A DNA stretch of 12,823 bases, taken from Anaerohalosphaeraceae bacterium (GTDB lineage Bacteria; Planctomycetota; Phycisphaerae; Sedimentisphaerales; Anaerohalosphaeraceae). Below, piece after piece: positions 1 to 6,660 of this stretch. The position numbers and the translations under genes are program-made. The stretch spans positions 1 to 12,823 of the forward strand of contig DAOVIC010000033.1 of assembly GCA_030671565.1 (NCBI GenBank). The letters are read 5' to 3'. Position 1 is the first letter of the stretch. The number at the start of each line of letters is the position of its first letter. The notes beneath the pieces are model-generated. The model ran no database searches. It was not told where the DNA came from and saw only the letters and a list, made by a program, of their open reading frames with translations.

Positions 1-342
1 AGGAACTTTGCTGAGTTGGGGGCAGGGCTTCGTGAGATGAAACGCATTTTAAAAAGCGGCGGCCGGGCTTGTATACTGGAGTTTTCTCTGCCTCAGATCA
101 AGGTACTGCGATGGGCCTACCTATTGTATTTTAAGTGGGTACTACCGTTGGTGGGCGGTATTATCAGCGGCGATCGCAAAGATTATCAGTATCTTGTCGA
201 CAGTGTTTTAAAGTGGGACAGGGATGTTGATCTGGCGGGCGAACTTAAGGCGGCGGGGTTTGGGAAGGTAGCTGTACAGCGGTTAAGTTTTGGTATTGCG
301 ACGATACATATCGCCAGTACTGCCCCATTAATTTGTAAATAA
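1..342 (+). CDS. ubiE: UbiE/MenG-type quinone methyltransferase, 3' end only
   Basis: This is the C-terminal 113 codons of a class I SAM-dependent methyltransferase; the 5' part lies outside the window. The first codons read RNFAELGAGLREMKRILKSG, which fits the UbiE family signature 'RN...GL.E..RVLKPGG', followed by the second signature ILEFSLPQ. The family methylates demethylmenaquinone (or the ubiquinone precursor) at the membrane face, the last step of menaquinone synthesis. The tail HIAS is also usual for the family. An ATG or TTG inside the fragment is not the true start, because the conserved motif runs to the window edge. I see no convincing terminator after the stop codon. Quinone type cannot be decided here; menaquinone is more likely in an anaerobic planctomycete. 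A related class I methyltransferase remains possible. Confidence 0.82.
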   Translation, partial: RNFAELGAGLREMKRILKSGGRACILEFSLPQIKVLRWAYLLYFKWVLPLVGGIISGDRKDYQYLVDSVLKWDRDVDLAGELKAAGFGKVAVQRLSFGIATIHIASTAPLICK

Positions 343-434
343 ATCGTTGTACGTCGTATATTTCCCTAATTCGGGCTCAATCTATCTTCTCTTGAGAGCC
401 AACAAGTAAACGGTGTAATGTTCTGTAAAAAAAC

Positions 435-465
435 TTGACTTAATGGGACGCTGGTGCGATAAAAT
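435..465 (+). promoter_or_regulatory. Candidate sigma70-type promoter for the HD-like gene and coaD
   Basis: TTGACT at 435-440 matches the -35 consensus at five of six bases. The -10 can be read as GATAAA at 458-463 (17-bp spacer, four of six) or TAAAAT at 460-465 (19-bp spacer, five of six). It sits about 35 bp ahead of the start codon at 498. It is the only promoter-like site in the 155-bp gap after the methyltransferase gene and suggests that the next two genes form a transcription unit. Confidence 0.5.
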
Positions 466-497
466 GAAGGTATAAGAGTTCCTATAAAGGAGTTGTT

Positions 498-1196
498 ATG
501 CCTGAAATAGATTTAGTACGGGAAACGGCCCAGCAGACTTTGAAGGTTTCGACAGTTACCGGCGCGGATGATAACTGGCTTTGGGATCGAACTGAGCGTG
601 TGGTTCGAAATGTCGAGCATATCTGCAAATTGCCTGAAATCGCAGAAGCTAATCTTGCGATCGAGAGGTTTTGTCTTCTCTGTGCGGCATATTTTTCCGA
701 TTCTGGTTTTGTCCATTATGCAGATCCGGAAGGTGTGACAGCCAGAGTTGCTCTTGCGGACCTGAACGTTACTGACCTTCGTGATTTCAGTACACAGGTT
801 GTTGCTGACAAGCTTACGGGGAAATTGGCTGGCGGCAAGATCGAGAAGATCAACAAGATCATAATAGAGTCGAGCAATAAATTAACGGAGATGCCGGAGG
901 CGGGAATACTTTCGGATGCGCGTAGCCTTGACGATATGGGAGCAGTTGGGATTTTTAACGAATTTCGCCGATACGTTATTCACGGTAAAAGTGTCAGCGA
1001 AGCGATCGACAATTGGCAAAGGAAGATCGACTATCGATACTGGGAAGCGATGCTTAAGGAGAGTTTTCGTTTTGAGTCGATTCGCAAGATCGCCGGCAGA
1101 CGTTTTCATGCAGCCGAATGTTTTATGAAACAGCTTAAAGTGGAGAACATGGGGAAAGAGCTTGAAGAGGTTGTGCTTGAATCGCTGGAAAAGTGA
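498..1196 (+). CDS. Degenerate HD-domain (YedJ/COG1418-like) protein
   Basis: A 232-residue soluble protein with no signal peptide or membrane segment. It has the layout of HD phosphohydrolases of the YedJ type. Residues 28-42 (LWDRTERVVRNVEHI) align with the first helix, usually '.H..RV'. Residues 61-70 (LCAAYFSDSG) align with 'ALLHDIG'. Residues 138-153 (LSDARSLDDMGAVGIF) align with 'L.DADRLDA.GAIGI', and the C-terminal helix ends in R..AECFMKQL. The metal ligands are mostly lost: the first His is R31, the HD pair is S67-D68, and DAD is DAR. It is therefore probably a non-catalytic HD fold, perhaps a binding or regulatory protein. The start is set by AAAGGAG at 486-492, five bases before the ATG. 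coaD follows 39 bp downstream. The fold is inferred from motif spacing, and the partner or ligand is unknown. Confidence 0.75.
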   Translation: MPEIDLVRETAQQTLKVSTVTGADDNWLWDRTERVVRNVEHICKLPEIAEANLAIERFCLLCAAYFSDSGFVHYADPEGVTARVALADLNVTDLRDFSTQVVADKLTGKLAGGKIEKINKIIIESSNKLTEMPEAGILSDARSLDDMGAVGIFNEFRRYVIHGKSVSEAIDNWQRKIDYRYWEAMLKESFRFESIRKIAGRRFHAAECFMKQLKVENMGKELEEVVLESLEK

Positions 1197-1235
1197 TGAC
1201 TTTTATATTCATTTTAATTAAGTAGAGACAGAACA

Positions 1236-1730
1236 ATGATACATAAACCCGTACGTGCAATTTTTCCCGGTTCTTTCGATCCTATTACGAACGGTCACAT
1301 CGATGTCATCCAGCGAGGTGCTAAGCTTTTCGATCAGCTTATAGTTGCGGTTGGACAGAATCCGACAAAGGACGAGTTGTTCAGCCTCGATGAGCGAGTT
1401 GAAATGATCGAGGAACTTGTGAAAGATATGCCAAGGATTCTGGTGGAGAGCTATGAGTGCCTTACGGTGAAGTTTGCAGCTAAGAAAAAGGTAGATGTAA
1501 TGCTGAGGGGTTTGCGTAACCTGACGGATGTTCAATACGAATTTCAATTGGCGATGACCAACCGTTCTGTTGCCGGTATTGAGACGGTATTCGTGATGAC
1601 GAGCGAAGAGTACGGGTTTGTTAATTCGACAATGGTTCGCGAGGTAGCCCTTTTGGGCGGTGATGTTGGGAAGCTTATTCCTCCTTCGGTTTACGCTAAG
1701 GTCAGAGAGCGTCTTGGCGAGAAGAAGTAA
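1236..1730 (+). CDS. coaD: Phosphopantetheine adenylyltransferase
   Basis: CoaD transfers AMP from ATP to 4'-phosphopantetheine, giving dephospho-CoA, the penultimate step of coenzyme A synthesis in the cytosol. The 164-residue length is normal. The nucleotidyltransferase motif GSFDPITNGH is at residues 12-21, with the catalytic TxGH variant TNGH ending at H21. RGLRN at 91-95 and YEFQLAMTNR at 101-110 form the substrate pocket. The second ATP motif, usually SSxxVRE, is NSTMVRE at 130-136. The ribosome binding site before the ATG is weak (AGAGACA). The gene is probably read from the promoter before the HD-like gene. It converges with the AsmA-like gene with only 13 bp between the stop codons and no visible terminator in that gap. 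Confidence 0.97.
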   Translation: MIHKPVRAIFPGSFDPITNGHIDVIQRGAKLFDQLIVAVGQNPTKDELFSLDERVEMIEELVKDMPRILVESYECLTVKFAAKKKVDVMLRGLRNLTDVQYEFQLAMTNRSVAGIETVFVMTSEEYGFVNSTMVREVALLGGDVGKLIPPSVYAKVRERLGEKK

Positions 1731-1743
1731 GAAGGCATTGTTT

Positions 1744-4700
1744 TTAGAGTTGCGTTCCAAATAACTCAAACGGTTTTTTTATAACTGGCAGAGTCGTTGG
1801 TACGATAGCCGGGTCCTCAAGATTTCCTTTAACCTCAACCTGTATGACAGCGGATCCAAGGCCCCTGGCAAGCGTTTCAAAGAAGGAAGGACTTGAAGTT
1901 TTCTTTCTGCCATAAGCGGTCAGGCCCAGATTGATCTGTCTGTTTTGTAAATTTATCTTGCCAGTGCCCAACAAAACAGTTGAGGGGCCAAACATCTGGA
2001 CTTTCTCCAGATCGATCGTACTTCCTTTTATGTAGTTCTCTGCTGTGATCTCATTGAAAATAAAGTCTGTCGGATTGTCTAATCTCATGGCAGTTACAAT
2101 CTTTCCGAACAGAGATCGCTTTGCAAAAGCCATATCTTTAACGCCGATACTTATTCGGCCTATCGTAGAATCCTTTTTGCCTAGTATCCCTGATATCCCC
2201 AGAGAACCATCGACAATTCCCCGCGAATAGTCGTTTTGTTCGGGTTCGTCAGATCGGTTAGCAGAGACAATGTCATTTAGATCGACGTTGCAGAATGATG
2301 ATTCCAGTTTGTAGGCTATGCCCTGACCAGATAATGGAGTAAGCTGGCAATCACCGATTATCCTTCCGCCATAAGTATCAGCGAGAAAACCATTACTGAA
2401 AAATGTTCCATTGGCTGGGTCGTATGTAAAATCTGCCCTTAAGTCATTTATCGAACGGTCTATGAGGGTGAGATGTTCTGCTTGCAGGTTTCCCTGGCCT
2501 AGCATAAGACCGTGGCCGATCTTATAGAGGGTTCTGACAGAGACAGTTGCATCGAGGTCCTTTAGAACGCCTGCGTTTCCCGAAGCAAATTTTCTGAGAG
2601 CAAGGTTGCCGGTCACATCTACCCATTTGCTATTGCTGCTGTCTGTGTAAAACTTTAATTTTTCTATATCGATATCCGCATATCCCTGTGGTGTATAATT
2701 ATTGCGGGAGAACATGTTGTCTTCGGGTATTGCCTTTTTAAATCTATCGTCGATAAGTATGTTCGCTGCTTTTGCGGTCAATTCTCCACTGTAAGTGTCA
2801 TTGGAATTGCGTGCGATCACTCCATTGAGGGCTATGCTTTCGATGTTATTGGGGTCAGAGGCGATTTTGTTTTGACTTTTGAGATTTTCCAAAATGACGT
2901 TTTCTTCTGTTATGACAACTTTGCCCGTAACATTTTTTATTGGGAACGCAAATGCCTTTGGATTCAGATCTACTGAGATGCAGTCAATGACAATGTTATT
3001 TTCCGAACAGTCCTCTCTGGATTTTGCGCTGAGGGTTGCGTACGCGTTAATAGTTCCGGTCGGTTGCAGATTGGAAACGATCTTCAGTGCCTGTGGGGGC
3101 AGCGCATCGAGCCAATTTTGCTTTAGCTCGAGTTCCTTTGCTTCGACAGATAAACAGTAAGCAGGATCCAGCTTTGTGTCCGTGTCGGGCCATATCTTTC
3201 CTGAAACCTGTATCTCGCAGTTGCCATTGCGTCCGACAAATTTGCGTAATATTGTGACATCCGGCGTAAGAACCGCATCAACTGTAACGCCGGTCAATGG
3301 TAATGGGAATTTTTCGTATGTTAGCGAGGCGTCCTGGATATTAACCGAAGCTATGTACTCGACAAGCCTTTTTCCTACCTGGTTGGGAAATACTTTTATT
3401 CTTACATCAGTTGTTGCGTCCAGACTGAAATACTCGTAAAACCGGCGTTGGCGCGCGGGAAGTGCGGCCATCAGACGCGAATCCAGAGGGATGTCATTTG
3501 CATCTATTATGATATTGAATTGGGGTCTTTCAGAATTCGTTTCCGTAACCTGACCGTTCAATTCGATGCAACCGCTTTGGTGGTTCGAGCTGAGTTTGTT
3601 AATCGTAAAGATACCCGGCTTAACTGTGATATTTCCTTTAAGATTTTCAAGCGGGTATGGAAAATGCTGGTACATTGCTTTGGCATCTACAAAGTCAACC
3701 GTGAGGTAGGTGTCTTTTTCTTCTCCGGGCTGGCGCCACATTCTGTAATTAATTTTTGCGATCCCGCTTGGAGTAAATGTAAACCAGATGAGCTGCTGCT
3801 TTGTATTCATTGCTTTGTAGAGGTCTTCGTCGAGGCTCATGTTGTCACTGGTGACTGTCATGTCAAACCCGATTCCCTTGTCGGTGCTTTTTGAATGGCC
3901 GTTTATCTGGAGATCGACATTGCCATGCCTGCATTCGAGGTTATCGAGGAAGATGTCTGTTTCATCGAGCCTGAGCTTTCCTGTCATATTTGTTAAGAGG
4001 TATGGAAACCTGGTGTATAGGATAGAGATGTCTTTGCATGTTACGTTTGCGGACCATTTACTCTGGTGAAGGTTGTCCAAACTTCCGGCGGCCTTAAAGG
4101 ACAGGTCGCCTACTCCTTCAGGTTGGTAAAGCTGGAGAAACGCTCTTAATTTTGGTCCTAATTTCTCGAGTGCCCCGCCGTTATATACCAATGAATTTGG
4201 TCTCGGTTCGGCACTTAGTATCATGTTCCGGAGACTTGCCTGGATTTCGTACTCTGGGTTATTGCGGTAATTCTTTACACTTGCGTTGATCAATATGTCG
4301 GCATCCTGTCCGACCTTGCCAGTAAGTTTTTCGATACGTATCGTGTCTTCGTCATAGGCGATATTTATTGCAACATCGGTCATGTCCCACGCATTTCCCA
4401 GGACAGGAAACGTGGCAGAGGAGATTTGCTCGCCAGTTAATGTTACGGTTGACCGTTGGCCCCTGATCCAGCTTCCTCCTATTCGGCTATAGCCTGGTTC
4501 ATTTTCTTCGTGAGTCTGTATCGAAAATCCATGAGCATTATTTTCGCCCACCTGGGCGATAAAGCCGAGGAAAACAGGTACTGTGCAAATTTCTTTTGAT
4601 TCGTTTTGTATTTTGTTAAAAAACTTTATCCTGCCTCGATCCAGACGGAGTGTCGGCAAGGAACTTTGGTGTGCTTTCGAATCCTGCATTTTCAATGCAG

Positions 4701-5127
4701 AAAAATTCCAGTTCTTTTGCTCCGTATCATATTGAACATTGATCGTAAAATCTTTTACCGTAAGACTCTTTAGTTGGGGATTAAACTTGAAAAAGCTTGT
4801 TCGTGAGAAAACGGCCTCAACTTTACGTGCCTCAATGATCGTGCCCGCATCCGATTCATCCAGACAGGATCCGATCTGAAGGTCCTTGACCAGGACAATA
4901 CCGTTGAGTTGAAATTTGATATCTCCGATAGTGACCTGCGCACCTGTGAATTGCTCGATCTGCCTGCGTGCAAGAGGCTTTAGGATCTTGTTTCCGACAA
5001 GTTCGTAGATCCCCCATATCACAAGCAGGACAAGGGCAACTACCTTGAGGCAAGGCAGGGCCTTTTTCCTGAGATGACGTACTCGTTTGATAGCTGGCAA
5101 TAACCGTTTGATAGCTGACAATAACAT
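1744..5127 (-). CDS. Large AsmA-like envelope protein (putative lipid-transfer protein)
   Basis: An 1127-residue protein with a basic N-terminus, one membrane helix at about residues 27-44 (VVALVLLVIWGIYELVG) and a long periplasmic part rich in beta strands. Residues 55-90 resemble the AsmA N-terminus (RRQIEQFTGAQVTIGDI...). About 970-1110 form an AsmA-like C-terminal domain, with DGSLGISGILG, GTGKINLQNRQINLGL and VEVKGNLEDP. At least five copies of a module beginning FPxPLxNxxG start near residues 240, 374, 489, 607 and 728. AsmA/YhdP/TamB relatives are inner-membrane anchored and thought to carry phospholipids across the periplasm; that role here is inferred. AAGGG six bases before the ATG supports the start. 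The first codons contain a 21-bp tandem duplication giving two LL(S/P)AIKR units. purD lies 115 bp upstream on the same strand. Confidence 0.8.
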   Translation of the reverse strand: MLLSAIKRLLPAIKRVRHLRKKALPCLKVVALVLLVIWGIYELVGNKILKPLARRQIEQFTGAQVTIGDIKFQLNGIVLVKDLQIGSCLDESDAGTIIEARKVEAVFSRTSFFKFNPQLKSLTVKDFTINVQYDTEQKNWNFSALKMQDSKAHQSSLPTLRLDRGRIKFFNKIQNESKEICTVPVFLGFIAQVGENNAHGFSIQTHEENEPGYSRIGGSWIRGQRSTVTLTGEQISSATFPVLGNAWDMTDVAINIAYDEDTIRIEKLTGKVGQDADILINASVKNYRNNPEYEIQASLRNMILSAEPRPNSLVYNGGALEKLGPKLRAFLQLYQPEGVGDLSFKAAGSLDNLHQSKWSANVTCKDISILYTRFPYLLTNMTGKLRLDETDIFLDNLECRHGNVDLQINGHSKSTDKGIGFDMTVTSDNMSLDEDLYKAMNTKQQLIWFTFTPSGIAKINYRMWRQPGEEKDTYLTVDFVDAKAMYQHFPYPLENLKGNITVKPGIFTINKLSSNHQSGCIELNGQVTETNSERPQFNIIIDANDIPLDSRLMAALPARQRRFYEYFSLDATTDVRIKVFPNQVGKRLVEYIASVNIQDASLTYEKFPLPLTGVTVDAVLTPDVTILRKFVGRNGNCEIQVSGKIWPDTDTKLDPAYCLSVEAKELELKQNWLDALPPQALKIVSNLQPTGTINAYATLSAKSREDCSENNIVIDCISVDLNPKAFAFPIKNVTGKVVITEENVILENLKSQNKIASDPNNIESIALNGVIARNSNDTYSGELTAKAANILIDDRFKKAIPEDNMFSRNNYTPQGYADIDIEKLKFYTDSSNSKWVDVTGNLALRKFASGNAGVLKDLDATVSVRTLYKIGHGLMLGQGNLQAEHLTLIDRSINDLRADFTYDPANGTFFSNGFLADTYGGRIIGDCQLTPLSGQGIAYKLESSFCNVDLNDIVSANRSDEPEQNDYSRGIVDGSLGISGILGKKDSTIGRISIGVKDMAFAKRSLFGKIVTAMRLDNPTDFIFNEITAENYIKGSTIDLEKVQMFGPSTVLLGTGKINLQNRQINLGLTAYGRKKTSSPSFFETLARGLGSAVIQVEVKGNLEDPAIVPTTLPVIKKPFELFGTQL
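5084..5125 (-). repeat. 21-bp tandem duplication at the 5' end of the AsmA-like gene
   Basis: Two adjacent 21-bp units, 5084-5104 and 5105-5125, differ at one base (GGCAA against GACAA). They encode consecutive heptapeptides LLPAIKR and LLSAIKR just after the initiator methionine. The duplication keeps the frame and lengthens the cytoplasmic basic segment before the membrane helix. It looks like a fairly recent slippage product. Confidence 0.85.
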
Positions 5128-5131
5128 AGTA

Positions 5132-5145
5132 TACCCTTAAGGGTA
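5132..5145. promoter_or_regulatory. 14-bp perfect palindrome over the AsmA-gene ribosome binding site
   Basis: TACCCTTAAGGGTA is a perfect palindrome. Read on the minus strand, its AAGGG is the likely ribosome binding site, six bases before the ATG at 5127. A protein binding the DNA here, or a fold in the mRNA, would affect expression of the AsmA-like gene. A chance palindrome cannot be excluded at this length. Confidence 0.4.
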
Positions 5146-5166
5146 GTAAATGGACGCGAGTAAAAT

Positions 5167-5195
5167 GGTAACTATTTGTTAACAATCAAGTTACC
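5167..5195. promoter_or_regulatory. Nested inverted repeat between purD and the AsmA-like gene
   Basis: Arms GGTAACT (5167-5173) and AGTTACC (5189-5195) enclose the perfect 10-bp palindrome TTGTTAACAA (5176-5185). The inner palindrome has no loop, so it fits a DNA binding site better than an RNA hairpin, and no T-run follows on either strand. I found no good promoter hexamers in the 115-bp gap. The element could be an operator or a weak processing structure. Confidence 0.35.
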
Positions 5196-5242
5196 GCGAA
5201 CAAAACGGGAATTTTCAATCGTGATCAGTATAATAATAAGGT

Positions 5243-6514
5243 TTACCTGTTAATAGCTTTGTCTGCGATATCGCGTCTGCAATACGCACCTTCAAATGAT
5301 ATCGTGTCGACTGCCTGATAAGCTTTTGCTTTTGCGTCTGCGACATTATCGCCTAACGCGGTCACTCCGAGAACCCGGCCGCCAGCGGTGACGATGCTTC
5401 CGTCTTCTTCGGCAGTTCCGGCATGGAAAACCATCACGTCTTTGAGCTTTGCCGCATCTTCAAGCCCTGTAATTACTTTTCCCTTTTCGTAATCGCCCGG
5501 GTATCCTCCGGACGCAACGACGACGCAGACTGCGGGACGTGTGTCCCATTCCAGTGAAATTTTGTCAAGACGACCTTCGCAGACTGCGAGCATGACGTCG
5601 AGCAGGTCGCTCTTTAGCCGCATGAGTATGGGCTGAGTTTCGGGGTCTCCGAATCTGACGTTGAACTCCAGTGTTCTCGGTCCGCCTTTGGTTACCATGA
5701 TGCCTGCGTACAGTATTCCCTTGTAGGCCGTCCCATTGCGGTTCATTCCGTCTACCGTGGGGACGAGCACATCGGCAACGATATGGTCCATCAAGGCATC
5801 GGTAACAACAGGTGCCGGGCTGTACGCTCCCATTCCACCGGTATTTGGTCCGGTGTCGCCTTCGCCGATCGGCTTATGGTCCTGAGAACTTTCCATGACG
5901 TAAATACTTCTGCCGTCGACAAAAGCCAAAATAGAAGCCTCTTCGCCGAGCAGCTTTTCTTCAACAATGACAGTTGCGCCTGCATCGCCAAACATTTCAT
6001 CGCACATTATTTTTTCGGTTGCGATTATTGCTTCGGAAGGCTCGTCACAGACGAAAACGCCCTTGCCTTTGGCCAGGCCTGCAGCTTTTACTACGACAGC
6101 TTCGTCGCGGCTTGCGATGTATGCTTTTGCGTCTTCAAAACTGGTAAATATTCTGCTCTCTGCGGTTGGTACGGAATTGGCTCTCATGATCTCTTTGGCG
6201 AAGGCCTTGTCGGCTTCCAGTTGAGCGGCGGGACCACTCGGTCCGAAGGCCTTTATGCCTGCAGATTCAAATGAGTCTACGGCACCGGCGGCGAGGGGAT
6301 CTTCGGGGCCTATGATCGCCAGCTCTACGTCGTTGTTTTTTGCGAATTCCACCAGGCCTTTTATATCGTCGACGCTAATGTCGACATTTTTTCCGTGCAG
6401 AGCTGTGCCGGGGTTGCCCGGTGCGATAAAGAGCTTGTCCAGTTTCTTTGATTGCGAAAGTTTCCATGCAATAGCGTGTTCTCTTCCGCCATTACCAACT
6501 AATAGTACGTTCAT
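5243..6514 (-). CDS. purD: Phosphoribosylamine-glycine ligase (GAR synthetase)
   Basis: PurD joins glycine to 5-phosphoribosylamine using ATP, the second step of de novo purine synthesis. The 423 residues cover all family domains. The N-terminal fold has GNGGREHA (7-14) and APGNPG (31-36). The ATP-grasp part has GPSGPAAQLEADKAFAK (91-107) and VVKAAGLAKGKGVFV (141-155). The substrate loop DHKPIGEGDTGPNTGGMGAY is at 212-231, and the metal-binding LEFNVRFGDPETQ at 282-294. The C-terminal domain contains AGGRVLGVTALG. AAAGGG five bases before the ATG sets the start. The gene lies 146 bp after mnmG on the same strand and no other purine gene is in the window, so it is not part of a purine operon here. 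A TACAAT box lies in the upstream gap, but its -35 is poor. Confidence 0.98.
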   Translation of the reverse strand: MNVLLVGNGGREHAIAWKLSQSKKLDKLFIAPGNPGTALHGKNVDISVDDIKGLVEFAKNNDVELAIIGPEDPLAAGAVDSFESAGIKAFGPSGPAAQLEADKAFAKEIMRANSVPTAESRIFTSFEDAKAYIASRDEAVVVKAAGLAKGKGVFVCDEPSEAIIATEKIMCDEMFGDAGATVIVEEKLLGEEASILAFVDGRSIYVMESSQDHKPIGEGDTGPNTGGMGAYSPAPVVTDALMDHIVADVLVPTVDGMNRNGTAYKGILYAGIMVTKGGPRTLEFNVRFGDPETQPILMRLKSDLLDVMLAVCEGRLDKISLEWDTRPAVCVVVASGGYPGDYEKGKVITGLEDAAKLKDVMVFHAGTAEEDGSIVTAGGRVLGVTALGDNVADAKAKAYQAVDTISFEGAYCRRDIADKAINR

Positions 6515-6660
6515 ATCGATCCCTTTTCAAAACAGGCTTATCTTTCATATCGTCCAATTTGTTCATGTTATTGTATCCGTTTTCAGGCAAAATTGACAGA
6601 ACCAAAATGCCGCTGTTGCAACGAAGTTAATCAATTTTTTTCGAGTCTGGAAGCATTAAT

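Noticed and set aside
376..405. Possible hairpin GGCTCAA/TTGAGAGCC after the methyltransferase gene
   Set aside because: The stem needs a 2-base bulge and there is no T-run after it, so I do not call it a terminator.
1731..1743. Terminator between the converging coaD and AsmA-like genes
   Set aside because: Only 13 bp separate the stop codons and no hairpin is visible there.
3448..3894. Plus-strand open frame of 148 codons opposite the AsmA-like gene
   Set aside because: It has no ribosome binding site and a composition unlike real proteins, and the opposite strand encodes a continuous AsmA-like domain. The other long frames opposite purD and mnmG are rejected for the same reason.
6485..6563. 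Short minus-strand frame (about 24 codons, starting ATGAACAAATTG) overlapping the purD start
   Set aside because: It has no ribosome binding site and overlaps the purD start out of frame. A leader peptide cannot be excluded, but nothing supports one.
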